Below are positions 1 through 10,300 of a stretch of DNA of 64,000 nt, in pieces. The DNA comes from Artemia franciscana. Lineage: Eukaryota > Arthropoda > Branchiopoda > Anostraca > Artemiidae. The stretch covers positions 22,372,994-22,436,993 of the forward strand of contig NC_088864.1 in assembly GCF_032884065.1 (NCBI RefSeq). The letters run 5' to 3'. Under the pieces are notes generated by a model. The model made no database searches. It saw only the letters and a list, made by a program, of their open reading frames with translations, and was not told the origin of the DNA. Numbering within the stretch: position 1 is the stretch's first letter; every line of letters begins with the position of its first letter. Position numbers and translations under genes: made by a program.

Positions 1-1495
1 CCTGATTGAAGACGAAATTCTGAAGGCAGTCGAAAAGCTGAGAAACGGTAGATCACCAGAAGACAACTATATCTTGGCAGAGATGCTGAAATGCTCCTGG
101 GACACATGCGTCACCTACTGGAAAGACTTCTTCGGAACCATTTGGACAATAGCAAAATTACCCTCAGAATGGCGCCACAGTACGTCGGTGAAGCTCTTCA
201 AGAAGGGCAATGCCACACTCTGTAACAACTGACAAGGCATCAGCCTGCTCTCGATTCCTGGCAAACTTTTGTCCTACATTATTCTGTCCAAATACAACGT
301 TACCTAGATGAATACCTGCGTGATGAACAGCATGGCTTCCTCCCAAACCGCTGTTGCAGAGACCTGATATTCCCCCTGCGAATGCTGATGGAGGAGAGCT
401 GCGAAGGGCGCAATAAACTCTACATGATCTTCGTAGACTTCGAAAAGCCGTCTGACTCATTAGACCCCTAGTCGCACTGGAAACTCCTTCGCCGCTATGG
501 TATCCAAGACATCATAGTAAATCTCATCATGGCGATGTAGGAAGATACAACCTATTGTGTGAAGAAAACAGAGGGAAATTCAAGTAAATGTCCCATCTTC
601 TCCAGGATGAAACAAGGATGCATGCTGTCTCCGCTACTGTTCGAGTCGTCATCGACTTCGCGTCGAGGAGCGTCGACTTAACTGGGCTACGCCTAAATGA
701 TTGCCTGCTGAGCGACCTAGATTTTGCTGACGTTATTGCCCTCCTCTAAACCTGCAAATCAAGGCTTCAAGCGCTACTTACGAGCGTTCAACAAAAAGCA
801 GAAGATTTTGGACTCAATATCAACACCAGTAAAACCAAAGGCATGGCAACTAGTGATTCCCCTATGAACATCAAATGTAATGAAAACGAGGAAGAACAAG
901 TGGCTCATTTCAAATATATTGGCAGCACCATTGAGAACGCGAGATCCACAGCCAAAGAAGTCATCGCCCGAGCTGGACGGGCTAGCAGCATCTTCAACAG
1001 GCTCAAAAAAGTTTGGAGGTCGAGTACTTTCTCTCTCCGGCTTAAGATCTGCCAGTTCAACAGAAACGTCCTTCCCGTCCTGCTCTATGCATCTAAAACA
1101 TGGCATCTCATCCAAGAACAAGAGAGGAGAATTCAGTCTTTTGAAAAAATGTGCCTACGTAGACTTTTCGGCATACACTGGACCCAAAAGGTAACGAACG
1201 AGCACATTAGAAATATCACAGTTTAACCGTCCCTCACTGAGACCATGCGAAGGCGCACATGGATCAACTCGGATACCTGCTGTGCATGGATGATTCCAGA
1301 ATCCTCAAATCTACATTTTTCTGGTTACTTGAAGGTATATGCCGCAGAGGAAGACCCAAAAATACACTCCTTCGTACCTACAACAACGACCTGTATAATC
1401 TTCACGCCTCAATACGCCGGGGAAGGAAGATATCGTCACAGCCGCAAGTTTCAGAGATGAGTGGAGACTTTTCTTGGACGCCTCTGGAGGCACAG
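1..1495 (+). pseudogene. Decayed RTE-like LINE (reverse transcriptase remnant)
   Basis: Fragments of a non-LTR retrotransposon reverse transcriptase run left to right through several frames. I can follow the N-terminal palm near 1-190 (AVEKLRNGRSP), the stretch RQGISLLSIPGK-like near 225-270, a VDFEK block near 437, and an MKQGCMLSPLL block near 608-640. After these come the SDLDFAD active-site region near 711-735 (second Asp altered) and the long C-terminal domain 843-1226 with the LRRLFGIHWTQKVTNEHIRN block. Stops at about 231, 306, 469, 538 and 1224, plus frameshifts, show that it is dead. The last recognisable piece (DEWRLFLDASGG) ends near 1490, where a different LINE begins. The left edge is cut by the window. 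Confidence 0.85.
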
Positions 1496-1514
1496 GAGGA
1501 AGGTTCTGGACTGG

Positions 1515-4449
1515 AAGGTTCTCATGAGGAAATGCTTTTTGAAGTAATGGTGACTGAAATTAGTCTTGAAAAAAAATGTTTTTTTTGCGTAGTATACCGA
1601 CCGCCTTCTTCTCCAGTCAAATCTTTCCTCTCTAAACTCCATGATTTTTTGCATCAACCCCATTTTCAAAATAAAGATGTAATCCTTTCCGGAGATTTCA
1701 ATATTGACCTTCTAGAAGCTTCAAATGAATCTTCTGTTGAGTTATTGTCTTCTTGCTTTTCTGCGTGTCTGCTTCCTACTTGCCTGATACCTACAAGAAT
1801 TTTCTTCTCTTCTCTTCAAGAGTTCTGCTTCTCTCATTGATAATATTTTTACATCTTTACCTATTCAAGCAAATTTTGCTGTTTTAAGTGATATATCGGA
1901 TCATTTCCTGCTGGTTTCAGATTTAGCTTTTACTTATAAAATACCACAGGTAAGTAAGGAACGTCAAGGACGGTTAATAAATAAAATAACATTAAAGCAC
2001 CTGAATGAAAGCCTTGGACTATTGGATTGGCAGAAGGTAATATCCACGGAGGATGCAGATATGGCAACTGATAATTTTCTAAGAAATTTCAATTGCTGCC
2101 TTGATTCTAGTTGCCCATTTGTTACGATTAAAATTTGCAGAGAAAAATTTCCTATAAGGCCATGGATAACGTCTGGAATTTTGATATCAGTTAAGAAAAA
2201 AAATCAGTTATTTAAAAAGCAATTAAAGAATCCAACTGATTATAATATTAAAAATTTTTGAATTTTCAAAAATAAATTAACCACAATGATACGTTTGTCG
2301 AAACAATTGTATTATAAAAAGTCTTTCGAAGAAGCTCAAAATTCTCCTCGCAAAACGTGGTCTTTAATTAATTATTTTATAAAAAAAGAAAGTAAGTCTA
2401 ATTTTCCTGAAGTTATTAGTTTAGAAGATGGTTCGACTACTAATAAATCGGAGAAAGTGGCTGATATTTTGAATACTTATTTTGCTAAAATAGGAGAGAA
2501 AATTGTTTCTTCAGTAATGAACCAGTTTGATTCACGTAGTAATAAACACTTTTCTTCATACCTTCCATCTCCTCAAAGTAATTCAATTTTTCTCGGGCCT
2601 ATTTCTCATTCTGAAATAACAAAAATAGTGTGTGATCTAAATCCAGGTAATTCAGCGGGAATTGACGGGTCTAGTTCTAAAATTATTAAAGAAATACTGT
2701 CTGCAATAATATTACCATTACAGCATATAATTAATCTTTCATTTAAAACTGGAGTTTTCCCATCTGCTTTTAAAGAAATGCGGATAGTTCCGCTTCACAA
2801 AGGTGACTCTCCTGAAAATCCATCAAATTACCACCCTATTTCTATTTTGTCAGCATTTTCTAAAATACTTGAGAAGGCAATTTATAAGAGGTTTTATGAC
2901 TTTCTTAAATCGTCTAATTTCTTCACAAATTTCCAGTTTGGTTTCCGGTCTGGACACAACACTGAACATGCTATCGTTGCTCTCATCCAATATATTCATG
3001 AATGCTTAGATAGAGGTGAAATTCCCGCAACAATATATTTAGATTTTAAAAAAGCATTCGATACAATATCCCATTGTATTCTTTTTAGTAAATTGGATAA
3101 TTGTGGTGTGCGTGACCGGCGTTGGATCTAGTTAAATCTTATCTTGATAAGAGAAAGCAACGATTAGATGGAGGCAATTTCCTCTCTTCACCTGCACATC
3201 AGTCTTCGAAGGTTGGGGTACCTCAGGGCTCTGTCCTAGGTCCTCTCCTTTTTTTAATTTATATAAATGATTTTCACCGCGCTTTTACATCCCCGTGTCT
3301 CAACACACATTTTGCTGATGATACGGCAGTTTCAATTTCTGAAAAGAATGACAAGGAGTTGGAGACAAAACTGAATACTGCATTTTCTAATGTTCTTGAT
3401 TGGTGTTCTTCAAATTTTATTGCTTTGAATGTATCAAAAACAAATTTCATAATTTACGGAAGAAAGTCAAATATCTGCCCTCGTATTACCCGAGTTACTT
3501 CTTCAAAGTATCTATTATCAATATCTCGGGTGAAAATGACAAAGTACCTTGGACTTGTGATTGACGAAAGCTTATCTTTTAAAACACACATTCAAAATCT
3601 ACGATTAAAGATTTCAAGATATGTTGGTTTAATGCGAAGGTTAAAGCTTTGTTTGTCCTACTCTGCTTTACGAAGTATTTATTTTGCTCTGATTCAGACT
3701 AATATTAATTATTGTTCTCTAGTATATTTATCTACATTTAAAAGCCATATTAAACCAACACAGATTTTACAAAATAAAGCCCTAAGAATCCTTAAACTTT
3801 TTATTCCATCACCTATTGAACTTCCAAATAAGTCTTCTACTGCATCTTTATATACTTATCTAGATATACTTCCAGTCTCTCAACAATTTGCTTTTGGAGC
3901 AATTCTTTTCAAAATCAATTATGACATTAAGAAATTACCGCCATATTACCTCCATCAAAATTTGTTCTCCCAATCACAAGATTTACATGATTATAACACT
4001 CGACAAAAAAAGGATATCTACATTGACAAGTATAATACTGAGAGATCTAAATTCGCTCCGTTTGTGTCAATAGCTCGGTGCTGGGATGCTCACAAGGCTC
4101 TTATTGATAAATTTTTATCTATCCATTTAATAAAAAGGAAACTTAAATTTCATTTAGTTCAGGATTATTTTTAATTAAGTATCTTTTTAGTAAGGCAAAG
4201 TTTTTGTATGGTTCGTTGCTCTGGGTGATTATGGGCCTCTCAGCTATCTTCCAGTATTAGTTTATATTTAATAATATTACATTCTTAATTTCTTCAATAG
4301 TATTGAATGATCCTGAGCTAGCTGCTACTTTCATATTATTGTTGTGTTATTGTATCTTTGCCGTCATGTTTATCTTTGTATTGTAGTGTGTTATTATTTT
4401 ATCTTTGTCTAGGCCTAGTTTTTCGAGCTTGTCTCCCCATGGTCCTATG

Positions 4450-4545
<96 letters not shown>

Positions 4546-4575
4546 GCGATTAATAAATAAATGAAATTGAACTTG
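1515..4575 (+). mobile_element. CR1/L2-like LINE, endonuclease plus reverse transcriptase, lightly decayed
   Basis: Non-LTR retrotransposon of the CR1/L2/jockey group, truncated at its 5' end. The apurinic-type endonuclease shows VVYRPPSS near 1591 and GDFNIDLL near 1690, then after a frameshift near 1805 the LIDNIF and SDISDHFLLV pieces (1837-1925). Reverse transcriptase runs 2286-4174: a SAGIDG block, the PSNYHPISILSAFSKILEK block, QFGFRSGHNTE, LDFKKAFDTI, then VGVPQGSVLGPLLFLIYIND and HFADDTAV. Defects are few: the frameshift near 1805, TGA at 2259 and TAG at 3129. The 3' end has a TA microsatellite followed by an AATAAATAAATGAAATTG-type tail near 4551-4569. This copy is clearly younger than the element to its left. 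Confidence 0.88.
4450..4536. repeat. (TA)n microsatellite
   Basis: About 43 uninterrupted TA units in the 3' part of the LINE just described. The IYIY-type open frames on both strands here are artefacts of the repeat. Confidence 0.97.
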
Positions 4576-5529
4576 AACTACAAAATATTTTGATCTGATA
4601 CAAAATGTTTCTTTGGCAAGCATGGACAAAGAAGTCATTATGGAAATCGGTCTCGTTGGTCAACCAGTATTCTTTTTATTTCAGTTTTATGGAGAATTTT
4701 AACAAGGTGTCATCGATTTACCAATGGTTGCTCCTCTATGTCCAATTCTGGCTTATTTTTTCTTTTGGATTCTATAGAAATGTCCACTATTTAGTGTTTT
4801 CATCTGTCTCCTTGTTTCTGCAGTAGGCTCATGAATGATGTTTAATGTTTTTTCGTAAAACGGACTGGAGTCCTAAATTTGTTTCTTGACCATTTAAACA
4901 GGTTTGACAAAAATATTAAATTTAAACTAGACCTAGAAAGCTAGAAAAGCTATCCTTTTCTTAAATATTTTGTTAATTAAAAGCAATAACGGCTCACTTT
5001 TTTCAACTTATAGAAAACCAACTCAAAATGACAGATATTTGAATTTTCGTTCATGTCACCAAATTTTGATAAAAAGGGAGCAGTCATATCACTGGTTGAT
5101 AGGATGTTTAAAATTTAAACCCGGAGTATATTAATAGTGAATTATTGTATTTGAGGGATATTTTATTTCTCAAGTGGTATTCTGTAGGATTAGTTAATGA
5201 AGTAAGAAAGAAAAGTTAGATTAAGAATGAAGAAGATAATAAAAACGAAGTTTTTGGACCCTACAATTTCAAATGGAAATATTTTATAACCTTACATACC
5301 AATTCTTGGAGAGAAAATTAAACAGACTTTATTGAAACGTAATATAGTAACTTGTCTTAAATCAATCAGACCATTGAGTAACTTTCTAAGTTCTGGAAAA
5401 GATATGAAATGTAGCACTTCGGGAAGTGGAATTTATAGCATTCCCTGCTCTAGTGGAAAATTTCACGTCACTAGAACACATCAACTATTTGTGGAACGTT
5501 AAATATCAAATTTTATTAAGATCCAATCA
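4576..5529. other. Intergenic, nothing recognised
   Basis: AT-rich sequence with no open frame that resembles a protein, no tRNA-like fold and no internal repeat that I can see. Confidence 0.6.
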
Positions 5530-5745
5530 CCCTTTCGTATGTTAAAAATTCGACCATCGCCCTAGATGGTCGAATCGGGGAAACGACTATTTCTAATTTA
5601 ATTTAGTCTGGTCCCTGATACGCCCGCCAAATTTTATCGCCCTAGCTTATCTGGAAGTGCCTAACTATCAAAACCGGGACCGACAGAATTTGCGATTGCT
5701 ATATGTCACTTGGTAAATACAAGTTCCATAAAAACCGCTTAAATG
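5530..5745. repeat. Probable dispersed repeat with 11-bp hairpin
   Basis: This block has a higher GC content than its surroundings. It starts with a perfect 11-bp inverted repeat (ATTCGACCATC at 5548-5558 against GATGGTCGAAT at 5565-5575, 6-base loop) and continues into a non-coding stretch with ACCGGGACCGACAG near 5676. It looks like part of an interspersed repeat, but no second copy lies in the window, so the call rests on structure and base composition. Confidence 0.35.
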
Positions 5746-6189
5746 AACCGCGTATTGGCTATTTACGAATAGGGGGAGGAGCAATAATATGATGTAACAT
5801 ACAATGGAATAATGTTAAAAAAAACAGGAGGATGGAGTGAAAAGGAATCAATCAAATTGTTTTCGATCTTCATGTAGTGTCTAATGGTTAATACTGCTTT
5901 GGAGTGTTAAAAGTACGGTTTTCAGTTTCCTAAGTCTCTTATTACCCCTTTCTATATTAAAAATTAGTACAGACGCATTATCCTAAACATCACTTGTCTA
6001 TTCTTTCGAGGATCAAGTTTATGAGGTCACTGTCATCTTTGTTTTCATTTTTGCAAAGTAAAAATAAAAAAAATCCAGCAGAAACAACATTGATTTTATC
6101 ACTTCTTTATATTAAAAAAAAGTATTAGGTCAGGTCTAAAAGTTTGCTCATCGTGATCAATGATCTGCCTGAAATAATATATATATATA
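5746..6189. other. Intergenic, nothing recognised
   Basis: AT-rich spacer with no coding signal. It ends in a short TATATA run directly beside the Helitron terminus, the A/T context in which Helitrons insert. Confidence 0.5.
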
Positions 6190-6194
6190 CTAGT

Positions 6195-6225
6195 TGTTGG
6201 GGTGGTGCTTCGCACCACCCCAACA
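6195..6225 (-). repeat. Helitron terminal hairpin
   Basis: Perfect 14-bp stem (TGTTGGGGTGGTGC against GCACCACCCCAACA) with a 3-base TTC loop, two bases inside the CTAG end. Helitrons need such a hairpin near the 3' terminus to signal the end of rolling-circle transfer. Confidence 0.8.
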
Positions 6226-6360
6226 CCTAGTTGGTGGAGCGCTTCGCGCCCCCAAGCCCCCCCGCGTGCGTAAGTCGTTACGCGCCATGTTAGTTACGCG
6301 CCATTGTAGTTGTGTCCCTGTGTCCCACCTGTGAATAGAGATATATATATATATATGTTT

Positions 6361-6504
6361 TTAACTACGTAAAACATGCGAATATACAACATTCTTCGCT
6401 GTCCCATTGTCTGTGCATATAAATAGATTGTCAGGCTTACTGACTCTTGAGCATGCAACATATGATTGTCCATGGGAAAAACAATCCGTATTCAGATCCA
6501 TACC
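6361..6504 (-). pseudogene. Helitron helicase C-terminal fragment
   Basis: About 47 residues in one frame on the - strand, ending in TAA at 6363-6361. It contains CFSHGQSYVACSRVSKPDNL followed by LFICTDNG and a KNVVYSHVL end, the conserved last motif (VI) and tail of the PIF1-like helicase of Helitrons. In-frame stops lie immediately upstream (near 6505), so only the C-terminus survives. Confidence 0.8.
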
Positions 6505-6514
6505 TCATTATTCT

Positions 6515-6915
6515 AATGATGTGTCCCTGTGTCCCGGTCGTCATTTATATTCCCTGTGTCCCGGTCGTCATTTGTGTCCCGGTATCCCAGTTTGTAATTT
6601 CTCTTTGAGTGTCCCGGTCGTCATTTATATTCCCTGTGTCCCGGTGTCCCGGTCGTCATTTGTGTCCTGGTCTGTAATTTCTATTCGAACAATCCCTGTG
6701 TCCCGGTCGTCATTTATATATCCCGCCTGTGCCCCCGGCGTCCCCGTTGTAGTTATGTCCCTATGTCCCGGTCGTCATTTATATTCCCTGTGTCCCGGTC
6801 GTGATTTGTGTCCGGGTGTCCCAGTCTTTAATTTCTCTTTGAGGTTCCCGGTTGTCATTTATATTCCCTGTGTCCCGGTCGTCATTTGTGTCCCGGTGTC
6901 CCGGTATGTAATTTC
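6515..6915. repeat. GTCCCGGTCGTCATTT minisatellite
   Basis: Imperfect array built from the unit TGTCCCGGTCGTCATTT alternating with ATATTCCCTG and TGTAATTTCT spacers. The core appears about ten times. It lies inside the Helitron remnant and reads open on the + strand by chance of composition (repeated CPGRHLYSLCPGRHL), which is not a real protein. Confidence 0.85.
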
Positions 6916-6962
6916 ATCAGTTGACAAACATGACGTCACTCGACACACACACACACAGACAA

Positions 6963-6964
<2 letters not shown>

Positions 6965-7032
<68 letters not shown>
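6965..7032. repeat. (TA)n microsatellite
   Basis: About 34 TA units following an (AC)n run at 6941-6955. Confidence 0.97.
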
Positions 7033-7033
<1 letters not shown>

Positions 7034-7904
7034 CGCATGTTATTTAACAATGACTTCTGTAGTACTTAACTGTGACCCCTCTCTAATTTTGACAAAAAAT
7101 TACTAACACAAAAAATGAATTTTAAATGGCAAGCAGGAACTAGATTTAGGGTAAAGGGGGAATAAAAAACAAGACAGTAGATTTGTAGTTTAAAGATAGG
7201 TGAGGATTTCGTAGCGGAATAAACACTTCCCTGGCCCTTTTAGGACTTTTAAAAGATTATCCAACTAAAATGTTCCTATCCTGTACAATTAAAATATTTT
7301 TCCTAGTGCAGCATAGAATTAAGACAATCTATCATAATAAAAAATATTTAGGGTAACTTGAATAGAATGACTAAAAATAGACAACTGAAAAGTGTAGTAT
7401 AAAATCTTACAATTAAGCGTCTGGCCACACAAACTGTATAACCCAATTTTGAAACAATTAGCCTACTGAAGGCGCATTTGCCTGTACAATTAGAAACAGG
7501 CCTAAAACCTCAGCTTCTTCCTTGTCAGAACTTCACAATTTCAAGCAATGTAAAAGGGTACAAATCTAGATTTCAAAGTTTAAAACTATTTTGGTTAAGA
7601 ACAACCGATATTTAAGCGAGAATGTTTCTTTTGATCGCAAACAATTTTTCCGGTTTCAAGCAAGTTTGTTTTAGTCTATTTTGGTGACAAACATTCAAAC
7701 TGGTTGAACCAATTCTGTCATTGGTTAAACCGACCGGTACACGCAAAAAAGAGCCTTAAATCAACTGAAAGGGTCATGCGCGTGTCATGGCACAAGCCAC
7801 AACAGGTGCAAAAATATTTATGACTGTAGCACCGAAAATTATTCAAAATTTTAACACTTATGGTTCTGACTGTTTCGGAAATCTTGGTTTTCAAAGGCTC
7901 TGCC
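7033..7904. other. Intergenic, nothing recognised
   Basis: AT-rich sequence. No open frame here resembles a known protein and no repeat partner was seen elsewhere in the window. Confidence 0.5.
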
Positions 7905-9690
7905 GTGTCAAACAGTTCGTGGTAACGAAATACTTTATTTATTTCCTAACCATTCCCAGTGAATGTCAATCAAACAGTTCGTGGTAACGAACTGTAGCAA
8001 GGAGCGACCCGGCTAAATAGTAACCAAAACTCTAAAAAATGGAATTTTGATACCAATAGTTACATCAAAAGAATTGTATATTAATGCTGATTTTAAATAT
8101 ATAAATTTCATCAAGTTTAGTCTTACCCAGCAAAAGTTACGAGCCTTAGAAAATCTGCCCTATTTTAGAAAATAGAGTGAAACACCCCCTAAAAACCATA
8201 GAATCTTAATAACAATCACACAATCAGATTCAGCGTATCAGAGAACCCTAATGTACAAGTTCCAAGATCCTATCTACAAAAATGTGGAATTATGTATTTT
8301 TTGCCAGAAGACAAATCACGGATGCGTGTTTATTTGTTTGTTTTATTCTTTTTCCCAGGGGTGATCGTATCGTCCCAGTGGTCCTAGAATTTTGCGAGAG
8401 GGCTCATTCGAACGGAAATGAAAATTTATAGTGCCCTTTTTCAGTGACCAAAAAATCGGAGGGCACCTAGGCCCCCTCCCAAGCTCATTTTTTCCCCAAA
8501 GTAGTCGGATCAAAATTCTGAGATAGTCATTTTATTCAGCATAGTTGAAAAACCTTATAACTATGTCTTTTGGGGTGACTTACTTCCCCACAGTCCCCGT
8601 GGGAGGGGCTGCAAGTTGCAAATTTTGACCAGTGTTTATATATTATTAATGGCATCTATCAATGGTTATTGGGAAATGTAGAGACGTTTTCAGCGTAATT
8701 TTTTGGTTGGGATGGGGGGGGGGGGTCGAGAAGAGGGGGCTATGTGGGGGAAATTTTCCATGGAGGAATTTGTCATGGGGGAAGAAGATTTCCATAAAGG
8801 GGGCGCAGCATTTTCTAGCATTATTTAAAAAAAAAAACAATGAGAAAATAAATATGAAAAAGGTTTTTACAACGTGGAAGTATGGAGTAGCATCAAAACT
8901 TAAAACGAACAGAAAATATTACGCATATAAGGGGTTCACCTCCTCCTAATGCCTCACTCTTTACGCTAAAGGATTTTTAGTAATTTCAACTATATATTTT
9001 ACGGCCTTTGTGATTCAGGGGACAAAATTTAAGCTTTAATGCAAAGAGTTATTGACGAGGTATTGACGAGTGGGCAAACCTTCTCATACACGTAATAAAA
9101 ACATACGAACATAGAAGTTTGTTACGTAAGCTAATTCGTAAGTTACGTATATCTTTTACTGATGAAAACGTTCGTAAAAACTAAAAGTTCTAGTTGCCTT
9201 TTTAAGTACCTAAAAAATTGGAGAGCAACTGGGCCTCCTTCCCCTCTTTTTTTCGCAAAATCATTCGATCAAAACTATGGGAAAGCCATTTAGCCAAATA
9301 AATAAATATGCAAATTTCGCTTTAATTATTCATCTGCGGAGAGCCGAAATTAAAACATGGATTAACTAAAAAACGTTCAGAAATTAAATTAAAAAAACAA
9401 GTTTTTTTAAATGAAAGTATGGAGCGACATTAAAACTTAAAACGAACAGAAATTACCCCGTATATGAAAGGGGCTGCTCCTTCTCCAACGCCCTGCTCTT
9501 TACGCTAAAGTTTTTACTGTTTTAAAAAGTAGAGTTGAGAGAAAGAGTCAAACTTTAGTGCAAGGAGCAAGGCGTTGAAGAAGGAGCAGCCCCTTTTATA
9601 TACGGGGTAATTTCTGTTCGTTTTAAGTTTTAATGTCGCTCCTTACTTTCAGTTCAAAAAACTTGTTTTTTTCATTTAATTTTTTCTCAA
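7905..9690 (+). repeat. Dispersed repeat family A, copy 1
   Basis: A long non-coding block with the landmarks CAGTTCGTGGTAACGAACTG near 7973, TCAGCGTATCAGAGAACCCTA near 8231, and AAAATGTGGAATT then TTTTTGCCAGAAGACAAATC near 8278-8318. Further along are GAGGGCTCATTCGAACGG near 8398 and CTCTTTACGCTAAAG near 8957 and 9497. The same landmarks occur in the same order, inverted, at 30395-31145, so this is an interspersed repeat. It has no convincing coding capacity. Confidence 0.75.
9382..9685. repeat. Long inverted repeat, arms of about 130 bp
   Basis: Left arm about 9382-9512 and right arm about 9550-9685 are near-perfect reverse complements. Both hold AAAACTTAAAACGAACAGAA, ATTACCCCGTATAT and GGGGCTGCTCCTTCT in mirrored order, around a spacer of about 40 bp. 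A third, diverged copy of the arm lies at 8862-8990. The structure could fold into a long hairpin. Confidence 0.85.
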
Positions 9691-9898
9691 AGGCCTGGTG
9701 TGTTTATTCATTTTTTGGTAACACTGACTTCGTCATATAAAGAAGAAGAAAAAGAAAAGCTTGACAAATGTTGATCTCCTGAGTCCTAGCTCATGTTCTT
9801 TTCTCGAGTCTTAGGCGTAACTCATCGCAAAGGGCGAAAGCCGAGCTTATTTCCTCTACAACATCTTAACTTATCCTGCAAATAGTCTTGTCATCATC

Positions 9899-10300
9899 AT
9901 GAATTTTGAATTTATGCTCATTATACCAATTCTCACTTATACAGTAAAAAGCTTTGACATCCCCTGCTGGTCAAGCTCCTTTACCATATTTGATTGTTGT
10001 AAAGTTCAAACAGATACTTACTCTCAGGAACTATTATTGCATAATAAGCTCAAGAATGATGTTTTTGGTCAACATATTGCACAAGGAAAAATTGGCAAAA
10101 TGATTTTCTCACATGCTAAGAATAAATACCCAAGAAAAGCCCTTGTGATGAGTTTCCATGGATGGACTGGAAATGGAAAAAATTTTGTTGCAAAGCAAAT
10201 TGTAGATGCTTTATATGTTGAAGGAATGAAGAACAGAAATGTTCATATATTTTTTTCTACACTACATTTCCCTAAAGAGGATCAAGTAGACATATATAAA
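9899..10300 (+). CDS. Torsin: Torsin exon 1
   Basis: Residues 1-134: possible signal sequence, the VFGQHIAQ helix typical of torsins, and Walker A. It ends in AAA|GTAAGT with phase 0. The start is the first ATG before the hydrophobic segment. The frame stays open upstream to at least 9845, so an upstream exon or an earlier start is possible. Confidence 0.85.

Larger units (their letters stand above)
6190..7032 (-). mobile_element. Helitron 3' end (truncated element)
   Basis: Read on the - strand, the element ends with a GC-rich hairpin (6195-6225) followed by CAACTAG at 6196-6190. The last four bases CTAG abut a T, matching the CTRR-then-T terminus of Helitrons. A C-terminal piece of the Helitron helicase lies just upstream in the same orientation (6504-6361). 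Further upstream are an internal minisatellite and a TA tract instead of the rest of Rep/helicase, so this copy has lost most of its coding part. The 5' end was not located; 7032 is only where recognisable sequence stops. Confidence 0.7.

Noticed and set aside
164..1121. - strand open frames of 98 and 115 codons
   Set aside because: Antisense to a decayed LINE reverse transcriptase.
4358..4638. Open frames of repeated Ile-Tyr on both strands
   Set aside because: They are translations of a TA microsatellite.
6407..7033. 208-codon open frame on the + strand
   Set aside because: It runs through a minisatellite and a TA tract antisense to a Helitron helicase fragment, so it is a composition artefact.
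8662..8949. 95-codon + strand frame
   Set aside because: It lies inside dispersed repeat A and consists of G-run and A-run derived residues.
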